DNA of 64,000 nucleotides, taken from contig NC_089460.1 of assembly GCF_026210795.1 (NCBI RefSeq), positions 1,612,001 to 1,676,000 on the forward strand, read 5' to 3'. This document shows, in pieces, positions 38,397-49,172 of the stretch. This DNA is from Rhizophagus irregularis. Taxonomy: Eukaryota > Glomeromycota > Glomeromycetes > Glomerales > Glomeraceae. Position numbers and translations under genes: made by a program. The notes under the pieces were generated by a model. It did no database searches, was not told where the DNA came from, and saw nothing but the letters and a program-made list of their open reading frames with translations. The first letter of the stretch is position 1, and the number at the start of each line of letters is the position of its first letter.

Positions 38397-39614
38397 ATGT
38401 CAAATACTTCACGTCAGAGCACTTTGTCTTCTGAATCACCCGCTCGTGCTGGTGGGGAAGGTACCAACCAACAGCCAAACCTAAAACCTGTTCAAGTTAA
38501 ACTAGTCCTTCTTGGTGGGTTTTTTTTTACCATCGTGTGAAACTTGTTAATATTTATCCAAACTGTCCTCATCACGTAACCTGAGCCAAAGAGCTGAAAT
38601 TAACAGGCTTTCTTTATATCTTGTACTTTATATAGGTGAAGCTGCAGTGGGTAAATCTAGCTTAGTACTCAGGTTTGTCAATAACGAATTTCAAGAAAAT
38701 AAAGAACCAACTATTGGTGGTAAGTGAAACATTTGTTGATCCCATAAAATGTATATTTAAAAAATAAATTCTCATTTTTTAAATATATAAAATAGCATTA
38801 TTTTTTTTGTCTTCGTTATTTTTTAATTTATATAATACCAAATTTATATAATTATTTAGCTGCCTTTTTAACGCAAAAATGCCGTTTGGAAGACAAAGTA
38901 ATTAAGTTTGAGATTTGGGATACAGCCGGTCAAGAAAGATTTCATTCTTTAGCTCCAATGTATTATCGAAATGCTCAGGCAGCTGTTGTTGTTTATGATG
39001 TCACAAAAGCTGTAAGTTTTTATACAGTAATATATGCAGATTTACCTTATGAATTTATTATATCAAAAATATAATAAAAGTGATCTGATCACATATTAAA
39101 AATAATTTATAAATGGAATTGGTGGATGGCTACAATTAGGCATCGCTTGACAAAGCTAAATCTTGGGTGAAAGAGCTTCAGCGTCAAGCGAACCCTAATA
39201 TTGTCATTGCACTCGCAGGTAATAAAATAGATCTTGTCCAACCTATTGAAGAGAGTGAAGATGAGTCTACGGAAAGCGGAAGACAAGTTCCTACTGAGGA
39301 AGCTAAAGCCTATGCTAATGAATTCGGCCTGCTATTTTTTGAAACCAGTGCAAAGAAAGGGGATGGTGTTAGGGACGTTTTCACCGAGATTGGTATGAAT
39401 GATTTAATCAAAATTTAATAATATTATATATATGAGAAGAAAAAGCAAACCATTTACTTAAAAATAATTTCTCACAGCAAAGAAAATTCCGCTTGAACTC
39501 ATGATGTCCCCTCGCCCACGTCAAATTGTTAACGGAGGGCCAAGCCCGCTTCCCGGCTTACCAAGGGGGAACGGACCAATTGCTGGTGGTACAAATGGAG
39601 GGTGTAATTGTTAA
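38397..39614 (+). CDS. YPT5: Rab5-family small GTPase (Vps21/Ypt5)
   Basis: Five exons: 38397-38514, 38636-38719, 38860-39011, 39140-39392, 39478-39614; 247 residues. G motifs are all present: P-loop GEAAVGKSS, switch I with [33 protein letters not shown] and ETSAK. PTIGAAF and [19 protein letters not shown] are diagnostic of Rab5, which drives homotypic fusion and tethering at early endosomes. The C-terminus CNC is a CxC geranylgeranylation signal. Two oddities are visible: a Ser-rich N-terminal extension of about 30 residues, and an acidic insert ([11 protein letters not shown]) between GNKIDL and the next helix. Reading into introns gives short spurious ORFs, which the spliced form removes. 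It is divergent from separase. Confidence 0.96.
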
Positions 39615-41946
39615 TTTCCCTACCTTACACATAAGTTATGATTTTATAGATACATTATTTTTGGGTCATTTCTTCATGTATAGGGAGACCTATAATTATG
39701 CTTTAAGCGGATATAATTTACATTACATTTTTTTCTTCTTTTTGTTTAATTATATTCATATTTCTATATTGGTTGTGCCGGGAATAATATTATTTGTTCC
39801 GAAATTATATAATATCGGAGAATTTTTGTTGAATGATTTGTATTAATGAAGGGGGCGCATTACGATGTTATTGTATTATTGAATATATGACATTTTATAT
39901 AAAATCCAAGTTTCTTTATTAACATATCCGCGCCCTCACCTTTTACACCAAATATTGAAGAAAAAATAAGCATTTATTGCAGATTTAAGTTCTTTTTTCT
40001 GGTTACTTTTATATCATAAACTTTATTATTCCATTACTTTTATGCAGCCCTTCTATATATATATGTGTGTCCCTTAAGAAAAATAATTTCTTTGTTTTTC
40101 CTCATGGGAAATTAGTTTTATTATTATATTATTATTATTTTGTATAACAGTTAAGATTATTTTTTTTTCTCCTTCAAAATATCTCTTACAATATGAACAG
40201 GTTGTAAATAAAAAAAAAAGATGACTTTTTAATTATTTTAATATTATGATTAAATCTCTTCGTAAATCGGACGACAATTACGATCATTGATTGGCTAAAC
40301 GAAAGATGTCGTATATAAAGTTCGGAAAAGTGTAACTTTACAGTTCTGCAAGCCACATTAGTTATATTGTGGTGCAATGTACGTAGTTTTACGTCATAAC
40401 AAATCATTCTTTTTTTTTTAATGACAACAGAATAAAAAAAAAAGCCTGGAAAATCTTGACCTACAAAAAATTAGTGATAAAATTAGAATTGGCTGGATTA
40501 TCAGGCCAAACGCCATATTCTGAATGGATGAAAAATACAATATGAATAGAAAAATGGATTATATAAATCTAGAACAATGGCATAATGCAAGATGCCAAAC
40601 TATTATGTTATTTATGCTGGTTAAAACCTGTATTCATAATGACAAAACTTTCGTTACAAATACAATAAAGTAAAAAAAATGTTAGTGCCCTTTCAAACTT
40701 TCATTAAAAAAAAAAAAACTTGTTTACTTATAAATTTGGGTTTATTATAAATAATCATGTGAGATATGCGCCAATTTAAGAAACTGACGCGAAAAAGTAT
40801 ATTCGTCCCCGAATTTTAAATTTGAATATTTGTTACATTTGTTTATACGTGAGAGATTTCGTTAAAACATAAAGCCTATATATTTTTGACAGAAAAATAG
40901 AGTATAATGTTAGTTGATCGTATAATATGATTTCAAGTTAGTACCACGAGGTCTCGATCTGCTGATATGAGATCATAGGTTTGTTGTTTCCTCAAGAGTC
41001 AAGTTACTAACTACTGTATATTACAATTATTTAGATGAATTGGGATCTACTTTGTTTTTCTCGCTTTCAAATTCACAACACTGAATCAACAATCTGACCA
41101 TTTCCCCTAGTTATTACAATGAAACAATGACATATAACCTGATCAGCCTATATATGAATGTAGTTTTTCCTAAAATTCAAAAAGAATGGATTAATTTATC
41201 ATTTTATTATTATTATTCATTATTAAAATTCAGATCTGATAAATTGTTAAGTGTTCAAATTCAAATTTTTGTATTTATAATTCTTAAATACAATTCTTTC
41301 TTTCTTAACACTAATTAACTTTTGAAATTCTGAGATTTTAAAATATTTTATAATACAAAATAAACTTAATAATACTTTTGAAATTTACAACTATTATCTC
41401 AAAATATTCACTTTTTAAACTAAAGGAATTATAAATTTTACCAACAGCAACTCTGATTTCTTAAAGAATTTTAGTTAACAGTCAAAATTACAACTTTGAA
41501 AGAATTTAATTAAAATATAATAGATTAGTCTTAACAGATTGCAGAATAAAGTTATCAGATTTTTATATTATTGAAATATTAAAATCATGTTCCTAAAATT
41601 TATGTATTAAGTAAAGATAATGACTTCAAAATGAAACTTTTATTAATATAAAAAAAAAACCAGGAAATATTACACAATTGAAAATATACATTAAAGAAAT
41701 ATATCAAAAATTTAAGTTACAAGCAATACATCATTGCACTGATAAAAATGCAGATACATGCATAATGTTTGTGGAACCGTATAGAAGAAATCTTGTCTTT
41801 GCATTTCGTTCTGATCAGAGAGTTCTTTGACCATCGGGTGTTACATTTATCTGTGCCTGTACTTATTAGATATCACATGAAATTTGATCAACGCGCAAAT
41901 TGGATCAAGAACGTTAATATATGCGGTAAAACGGTTAATATATAAA
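39615..41946. other. Gene-free interval between Rab5 and methyltransferase
   Basis: I see no coding sequence or clear repeat. Long T and A runs follow the Rab5 stop codon and probably include its 3' UTR. The last 150 bp are likely promoter and leader for the next gene. Confidence 0.5.
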
Positions 41947-43911
41947 ATGCAACTCGATTCAGTGACCGAATTATGTAATTTGACACGTATAGTTGATCAA
42001 AACGAATCTGGTACGCGTCTAGAAAAGTTTGTCTGTCAAAATTTTAGATCTGTAATTATTTCTAAGAAACTCTGTAGAGACTGCTTTAAACGAGGCGAGA
42101 TCTTCGTTAATGGAAAGCCCGCTGAAAGTTCACGTTTACTCCATGAAGGAGATATAATAGATTTACAGATTGACAAACTTGCTTTGAAGAAGGATAAGTT
42201 AGAAATGCCTGTTGCAATAATTTTGGAAGATGAATATTTAGCTGTTATCTGTAAGAATGCAGGTGTATCTATTAGAAACTTGCAAGAAGCTTTGTCATTC
42301 GTACTGGATGGAGGAAGTGGTCTTGTCAAAGAAGGAAAGGAATACACTTGCATTAATCAAACACAAAGAGCAGTTAATGGTTTGGTAAGTTTTTATAATC
42401 AAATATATTGATTAACAATGTCTTAATTTATCTTTAAACTTTATATTTGAAGATCATTGTTTCCAAAACTCGTGAGATAAAAACTAAACTTATGACCTTA
42501 CTTAAAAGTGGTTCTATTCGACAAAGTTATCGGGTACTTTGTCATGGTAAATTTCCTTTGGATGATGAAACTTTTTTTCATAATCACACACCACCTTTCG
42601 CATTACAAAATGTCACTTTCACTCGTAGTACATCCGGTAAAGAAAAGTATATCACAACATTGGATATTATTTTAAATAATTCATCTGCAATTTCAAGTGC
42701 TGGTATTCAAGAATATTTTATTCAAGTACATCATCCTATCGTTGGTTCCAATTCCCGTTCAAAAGAATTGAAGTCGTGCAAAGATAAAAGTTTAATGATG
42801 GCTTTATTAGAAGTCACTTTTAGTCATCCTATAACAAGTGAAGAAATCAAAGTAACTATCAATGAACCGAAAAAATTTGAGGTAGAAAAATAGTTTGCGG
42901 AATTTGGAATTTCAATTAATGCATTTATAAATATTAAATGATTGAATGATTTTTAATCAGAAAGTACGGCAACGCGAGCTAAAGTTTTTTGAGCAAAAGA
43001 AAAATGAAACTATTAAAGAATTGCAACGATATGGAATTGAAATAACTGATCAATTAGATTCAGAAATTATACCAACAGCGTATATTACTGGAGAAAAGGT
43101 ATTCAACTAAAAGTTCATTTGACTTATCCGAATTATGTTTCAATATATTTATTTATAACAAATTTATAATAATTAGGAATTTTTTAAATTAAGATTTTTT
43201 GTTAGTAAAGATACAATGGTTCCTAGACCATCAACAGAATATCTGGTACGAGAAATCATAGACTTATATTTGAATAAATTAGATTCTGGATTCTGGAAAG
43301 ATCGGGGAAATGATGATGATAATATGTTTTCAATATTAGATTGTGGAACAGGATCGGGATGTATTCTTATTTCTGTATTACATTGTATTTTATCTCAGAA
43401 GGTTCAGACAATTTCACCTCATGTTTTTGGATTAGGATTAGATATAAATTCTTCTGCTTTAGAGATTGCTCGTAAAAATGCAGAACGACACTTGAAACTC
43501 TTTGTTTCCGACAACAATAATTATGATTTTCAAAAAGGTGATTTCACAAGTCTACACAATTATGGATTAGTCCATAACAAACATTTTGATATACTTGTAT
43601 GCAATCCACCATATCTGGATATTGCTCGATCACTTCCAAATGATGATGTACGTAATTTTGAACCACCTGAAGCACTTTTTGCCGAAGAAAGTGGTTATAA
43701 ATTTTACCGTCTGTTATATGAATCTTTAGAACATTCATACATAAAAAAGCTTGATATTTTGAAAGAGGATTCTTTAATTATTTTGGAAGTAGGAAATAAA
43801 ATGGCGGAAAAAGTTAAAAAAATTTTCACTGGATGGGAATGTATAAAAGCTATCAGAGATCATCAAGGATTTGAAAGATGTCTGATATTTATCCGAAATT
43901 CGAGCAAGTGA
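41947..43911 (+). CDS. S4 + degenerate RluA-like + HemK methyltransferase fusion
   Basis: Four exons: 41947-42384, 42453-42881, 42961-43098, 43177-43911; 579 residues, every junction in frame. Residues about 24-76 form an S4 RNA-binding domain (RLEKFVCQNF...RGEIFVNGKPAESSRLLHEGD). Residues 89-270 align by eye to the RluA pseudouridine synthase core (ILEDEYLAVICKNAG, then NGLIIVSKTREIK and SYRVLCHGKF). The catalytic HRLDxxTSG signature is replaced by NQTQRAVNG, so the nucleophilic Asp is Gln. The C-terminal half is a PrmC/HemK-type methyltransferase: PTAYITGEKEFF, VPRPSTEYLV, SAM motif DCGTGSG (from D390), and the substrate motif NPPY (478-481). Such enzymes methylate glutamine, classically the GGQ of release factors. 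The start is the first ATG in frame with S4. Interpretation as an RNA- or ribosome-targeted glutamine methyltransferase, perhaps mitochondrial, is inference. Confidence 0.88.
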
Positions 43912-44459
43912 ATTAATTATATGTATAATTTGATGTTATATTATTTTACTAAAAAAGTTCAAATTTTAAATAAGCTGCTATATTAACACAAAATCGAGGT
44001 AGTTTTGATACCTAGTGATTAGTGATCATAATCTTGCTCATTTTTTTATGTTTTATTGATATTAATTAATACAACAATTATACGGTTTTGTAATTAATAA
44101 TTTATACAATAAAATTCATTATTCTTAATATATAATATATATATATATATATGATCCTATTGATCCTATTAGATATTTTAGATATTAAATAACATTGATC
44201 AATAATATCATAAATATCTATAATTTTTTTTTATTTACACTAAATTAAACTAAAATCTAGTTATATAAAAAAGGTTAACAAGATACATACATCTTGACAT
44301 TACCAAATATTTTTTTTTATATTTTATAATAGAAAAATCTCGTGAATTATTTGTTTTTGGTCTCATTACCGAACTAAAAAAAACCCGCAGCTAATGTGCA
44401 TTGTTTGATTTATAGATATGCGACTTATCACAGGTGAAATACCATTTCTGATCTACTGA
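43912..44459. other. Short gene-free interval
   Basis: AT-rich, with a TA microsatellite near 44130-44150. It probably holds the 3' UTR of the methyltransferase gene and the promoter of the next exon. Nothing else is seen. Confidence 0.5.
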
Positions 44460-44561
44460 ATGGCAGAAATTACTCCCATTTTTGATTTTGGGCTTGGATC
44501 TTCTTTGTTCGGCAAGCAGGATCCACAGGACTACAGAGAAAGCACGTCATCAAATAATCAG
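44460..44561 (+). other. Possible alternative first coding exon for the KH gene
   Basis: An ATG opens 34 clearly protein-like codons, MAEITPIFDFGLGSSLFGKQ followed by DPQDYRESTSSNNQ, then a plausible donor GTTTGT in phase 0. It cannot join the KH gene's first exon in frame through any acceptor I can find just upstream. It would splice in frame to the second exon at 45683, making an isoform without the first KH domain. It may instead belong to an unrecognised short transcript. Confidence 0.4.
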
Positions 44562-45121
44562 GTTTGTGCTCTGTTCGCGGCACAGGGGACATTAATCCTT
44601 CCCCAAAAGAAAAAACAAATTTAACGAACATTGAAAAAAAAAAATAATACCACCCTTTTCCCTCTCATAACACGCAACCCATCAACTCCCCTACCATCCT
44701 CACCTATATTATTAAAAAAAAAAAAAAAAATTTAAAAAAAATTTTTTTTACATATACCTCGATACCTCGATCTTTTCCCCACCTTTTTATTCCTTTATTA
44801 TTCCTGTGACTTGACCTACCTTACATCGGAACGCTCTCTTGTTCCTCACTCGGGTTTATCTTTGATAAACTCAAGAAGCCGAAAATAATAACTAGAGAAC
44901 CTTACCTTATTCCTTGTTACTAACGACTTTTTTTCCTTCAAAACGGAAAACGGGTTATTTCCGTTATTTTTCTTAGGTTAGGAAGTTTAAGGTAACTAAA
45001 ACAAAATTTATAATAAGAAGTTAGTTATTAAACACGGTTAATAATTAACGTATATTTATAACAATTTGATATACCGAAATTACGAATTATGTAGACTACC
45101 AACAAACTTGACGTGTAAAAA

Positions 45122-46447
45122 ATGGCAAACGACACTCGTACAGGTATTCAAGACCCAGCCGAAATTAATGGAACTAATGTTCCTGCGGTCGCAGCCACAA
45201 ATAACGGTACTACCTCCTCCACCTCCTCCTCTCCTGCCCCCACAGCTCATTCGCTTTTTGACACCCCTTTTGTTGCTTCAACCGATCAAACTGCTACTAC
45301 CGAGATTAGCAGTGTTGAAGAAGATAATAAAGAGTGTACTAATGAGGACGAGGCTGGAGATATATCAAATTCTCAACTTACCCTTAGGGCATTGGTTTCT
45401 ACAAAAGAAGCTGGAGTTATTATTGGCAAAGCTGGTAAAAATGTCGCCGAATTGAGAGAGAGTACTGGTGTTAAAGCCGGTGTATCTAAAGTTGTTCAAG
45501 GTGTTCACGACAGAGTTTTGTCTGTCGCAGGTACCCTTGATGGTGTAGCTAAGGTAAAAATTTTCAATTCTTAAAAACATGTTAAAAAACATTATAGACG
45601 ATATTTATTTTTGAAACTATTAGATTTTTATTAAATTTAGTTCATTACGTTGATCTATTTATAATTTAATTTTTTATCGTAGGCGTATTCTTTGATCGCA
45701 CAAACCCTCCTCGAGAATCCAGTGAATGCAAGCCCTAATTCAACTCCAATTACTCCTCCACCTAATGCATTTACTTCTGTTCGTTTGCTTATTTCCCATA
45801 ATTTGATGGGAACTATTATCGGTCGTCAAGGTGGTAAAATTAAACATATTCAAGATGTCTCTGGAGCTAGGATGGTTGCTTCAAAGGAAATGCTTCCTCA
45901 AAGCACGGAAAGAATTGTGGAAGTTCAAGGAACTGTCGAGGCCATCCGTGTCGCGGTATGGGAAATTGGCAAGTGTCTTATTGAAGATAACGAACGTGGT
46001 ATCGGGACGGTCCTATATAATCCTGCCATTAAAGTAACTTCAAGTTATTCTACCTCTCGTCGTAATGATTATACTACCCGTACTGGCAATGGGACCGATT
46101 TCATTCGCCAACGCAATGATTATCATAATAATAATCGTCGTCAATCCAACAGTAATAACAATTATGATAGTAACACCATTCGAACTCAAAATATTTCTAT
46201 TCCTGCTGATATGGTTGGGTGTATTATTGGCAAAGCTGGTTCCAAAATTTCCGAAATTCGCAGACTCTCTGGTTCTCGTATCAGCATTGCAAAGACGCCT
46301 CATGATGAAACTGGTGAGCGAATGTTTACAATCCAAGGATCTCCCGAAGCCAATGAAAAAGCCCTTTTCTTATTATATAATCAGTTAGAAAATGAGAAAG
46401 AACGTCGTTTGAGTGCAAATGCAAACGGAGGTGATTCTGATGCTTAA
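45122..46447 (+). CDS. Triple KH-domain RNA-binding protein (PCBP/Rnc1-like)
   Basis: Two exons, 45122-45553 and 45683-46447, give 398 residues. A Thr/Ser/Pro-rich N-terminus precedes three KH domains. KH1 has LRALVSTKEAGVIIGKAGKN, split by the intron inside its last helix. KH2 has RLLISHNLMGTIIGRQGGKI, and KH3 has ISIPADMVGCIIGKAGSKI. Each carries a GxxG loop (GKAG, GRQG, GKAG) contacting single-stranded nucleic acid. An Asn/Arg-rich linker lies between KH2 and KH3. The order and length match poly(C)-binding proteins and fission-yeast Rnc1, which stabilise or regulate mRNAs. Read-through of the intron would end six codons later. Several long frames overlap on both strands because of the repetitive Thr/Ala-rich sequence; they are not genes. 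A stop (45116-45118) immediately upstream in frame supports ATG 45122. Confidence 0.93.
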
Positions 46448-47343
46448 AACCACATATACTTGGCTGGTTGGTGGACGTTATCTTCAATATTATTACCATT
46501 TTTTAACTCTGTCTTTGTCACGGAAAAAACTAAGAGAAATTTGGAACGTATTGTGTGCGTGTTCATATATGGGGTGTGTGTGTATATGTATGTATATATA
46601 TTATTATAACGAGGATTTCGCAATATATATTTTTACGAACATTGGACTTTATATAGGAAATTTTTTTTTAAAAAAAAAACAAAACAAAAAAAAAAATTCC
46701 ATACAAAATTCTATCCCTAAAAAGAGAAACGATTGTATTTGTTTTCTCATGTTTTTTCCTCTAGGTTTATTCCACCTTATCCCGTCTTGTTAAATTTACA
46801 ACAGATCCGTATATATATTATTGATTTCATTTTATTTTAAAAATTAAATATTATTTTTTTTTTTTGATTGTTCGCTTTACCCACCTTTTCATTTCTTGAT
46901 CAACTTAGTGTATTATATAGTTGATTTCTTTATTCCTTTTACTATTGCTCCTTTCTTCCTTTTTCCTTTTTCTATTCTCCTTTGTTTCTTTATGTAGAAC
47001 GAACATGTAAAAAAATTTACTTATAAAAAAAAAAAAATTCTCAAAAAAAAAAAGTCAAAAACAAATCTGATCAGATTCAGGGGTTATAAAATTTTTTTTT
47101 AATGTGCGTTCCAAGTGAATGGAAATTTTGTGCTAACTCGGAAATTTTATTAATTAGACCGGGCCATTAAAGTGTCGATCAGAAATTTTGTAGATCTCTC
47201 TTTATAAAAGGAAAGAATTTCATAATATACAATCGAACCGAAACACATGATATTGTCACGCATCAGCATTGTTTCGCGAATGTATGGTCGCGCACAACAC
47301 CACCACCTTCTTTCACTCATTTTTTTTGCTAGCTTAATAAAAT
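46448..47343. other. Intergenic, KH gene to NSE1
   Basis: It probably contains the KH gene 3' UTR, with long A tracts near 46670-46700 and 47025-47055. The final 100 bp hold a TTTCGCGAA palindrome (47272-47280). No coding sequence is visible. Confidence 0.55.
47272..47280. promoter_or_regulatory. TTTCGCGAA, cell-cycle-box-like site before NSE1
   Basis: The site lies 64 bp upstream of the NSE1 start. TTTCGCG matches the SBF/SCB consensus (CRCGAAA reversed) and resembles E2F sites. Nse1 works in replication-coupled repair, so periodic expression would make sense. The match is short and untested. Confidence 0.35.
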
Positions 47344-48564
47344 ATGCTTATTAACGAATATACAGATGCTCATAGATTATTTTTACAAGCTTCTCTTTCT
47401 GAAAGGTTTTTCACTGAAGAAACGGCCATTGAAATATATCGTAAGGCATATGAAGCAACAGCTGGTATTTAATTAAATATTTAATTCAAATATTTTTATT
47501 TTAAATGTTCATTTCTATCCAAAAAAATATTGTTTAGTTCAAGATCAAGAGACTTTTACAGAATTTATGACGACGCTTAATGCGAAGCTAAATTCTATAG
47601 ATTTAGAGTTTCGAAAAAGTCATAACGAAGAAGATGGAAGTGCCGTTTGGGCACTGGTAATTTATATTAAAAGTTTTTCCTATAAACGGCTTAAAAAATA
47701 ATTTGTATTTCTTTTTCTCTCCCATTTTAATAGGTTAACACGAATGGAGATGAAATTGCTAAAATGGCCACTGAATATACACCCATAGAAATATCATTTT
47801 TCAGACGTTTGGTAAAAAATTATTTTTCATAATTAAAAACTCTTTAGATCCCATTTTCATAATTATTATCACATAAAAGATAGAACTTATTGTTACGGCA
47901 GATGATGAGTCGTTTTCAGTGTCTTCAATTACTGCATTAAAAGAAGTCGTGAAACTAAAAACTTCTATATCAAAAAGTAATGGAGAAATATTATTACAAC
48001 GATTTGTCGATGACAAATGGTTGAGTAGATCACGGTAATTATCAATTCAAAATTACATAAAACGTTTCACTTAAATTAAAATAAATTTCTATATTACAGG
48101 GGAGGAAGATATTCATTGAGTTTAAGATCTATTCTAGAATTACAATATTACCTTAAAAAGGAATTTGAAGATTATCTTTCAGAGTGCATTCTGTGTTATG
48201 ATATTGTTACAAAGGTAAGATTGATAAATTATTTTAATAGGTATATGTATAATACATATTTAATTTTAAAATGATATGTTAGGGACAACGATGTGAAATG
48301 GCACAATGTAAAGCACGTTTTCATCATCATTGTGCTCGTAGATATTTTGATTCAAAAAATAATAAAAAATGTCCAAATTGTGAAATAGTTTGGGATTCTT
48401 CTAATGTAATTGGTGATTGCGATAGTATTGATAGTGGATCAAGACCTAAAAGATCAAATAATCAAACAACAAAAAAAAATACAAGGTCCCAAAAGTTGGA
48501 AGTTGATTATGATCAAATGGACCAAGATGATGACGATGATCAAATGGAACAAAATGATGAATAG
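47344..48564 (+). CDS. NSE1: SMC5/6 complex subunit Nse1 (variant RING)
   Basis: Six exons: 47344-47464, 47538-47656, 47734-47811, 47880-48034, 48100-48214, 48283-48564; 289 residues, all junctions in frame. The N-terminal winged-helix region (DAHRLFLQASLSERFFTEE, LLQRFVDDKWL, GGRYSLSLRSILELQYYL) matches Nse1. A C-terminal zinc domain follows: CILCYDIVTKGQRCEMAQC, then FHHHC and CPNC, the cysteine/histidine-rich variant RING that supports the Nse1-Nse3-Nse4 subcomplex and ubiquitin ligase activity. The very C-terminus is an acidic Asp/Gln tail (QMDQDDDDDQMEQNDE). SMC5/6 acts in recombination repair and replication-fork stability. It is convergent with the PacC-type gene; the 600-bp gap has no convincing gene. 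Confidence 0.92.
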
Positions 48565-49172
48565 CTGTTTTAGTGTTCGTTTTTTTTTCATAAACAATTG
48601 AGATGTAACCGATTTAACTGTTGTAAACCTGTATGTATTTATTATAATTGCAGATGTTTTCAACATTAAATAATAAAATACATTCTCGGATGCACAATAT
48701 TTTTTTTTTTCAATCGATTTTTATTTATTATTTGTAAAATATCCATATCATAAGAAATGAAAATTTAACTATAAAAAAAATATGTAAATATTATCATACA
48801 AATAAAGGGTTATAAATATATCATAAATTATAAATCATAAAAAATTATATAATCTTATTCAATTCGGAATTTTATAAAGGGAAAATATATAAGAGAAAAT
48901 ATAAAAAGAGAAAATATAAAAAGTTCATAAAATGGTAATAATTTTCCTAACATATCCCAACACGAATTACTTTTTATTTGGTTTATTTTTTGTTTTCATT
49001 GTTTAATTTTTTTAATACAGTAAATAATAAAAAGTCCACTCCGATAAATAAGATCAAAAAATTGAAATATGATGTAGTCGCTAATCTATCTATAGACAAG
49101 AAACTAATATATGCTCTAACAAATAACCAACTTGACAAAGGACATGAGTTTTTTTTATCCTTGAATAATTAA
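48565..49172. other. Convergent intergenic gap
   Basis: A single frame at about 49022-49172 (SKKSTPINKIKKLKYDVVA-like, after a TACAG acceptor-like site) looks weakly coding but has no partner exon or start. Otherwise AT-rich; it carries the 3' ends of both neighbours. Confidence 0.4.

Noticed and set aside
41127-41318. Plus-strand frame MTYNLISLYMNVVFPK
   Set aside because: Low-complexity, Phe/Tyr/Leu-rich from T-rich DNA; no partner exon or motif.
48978-49172. Plus-strand frame ending LSIDKKLIYALTNNQLDKGH
   Set aside because: It reads weakly like a C-terminal exon after a TACAG acceptor, but there is no upstream exon or start that I can link to it.
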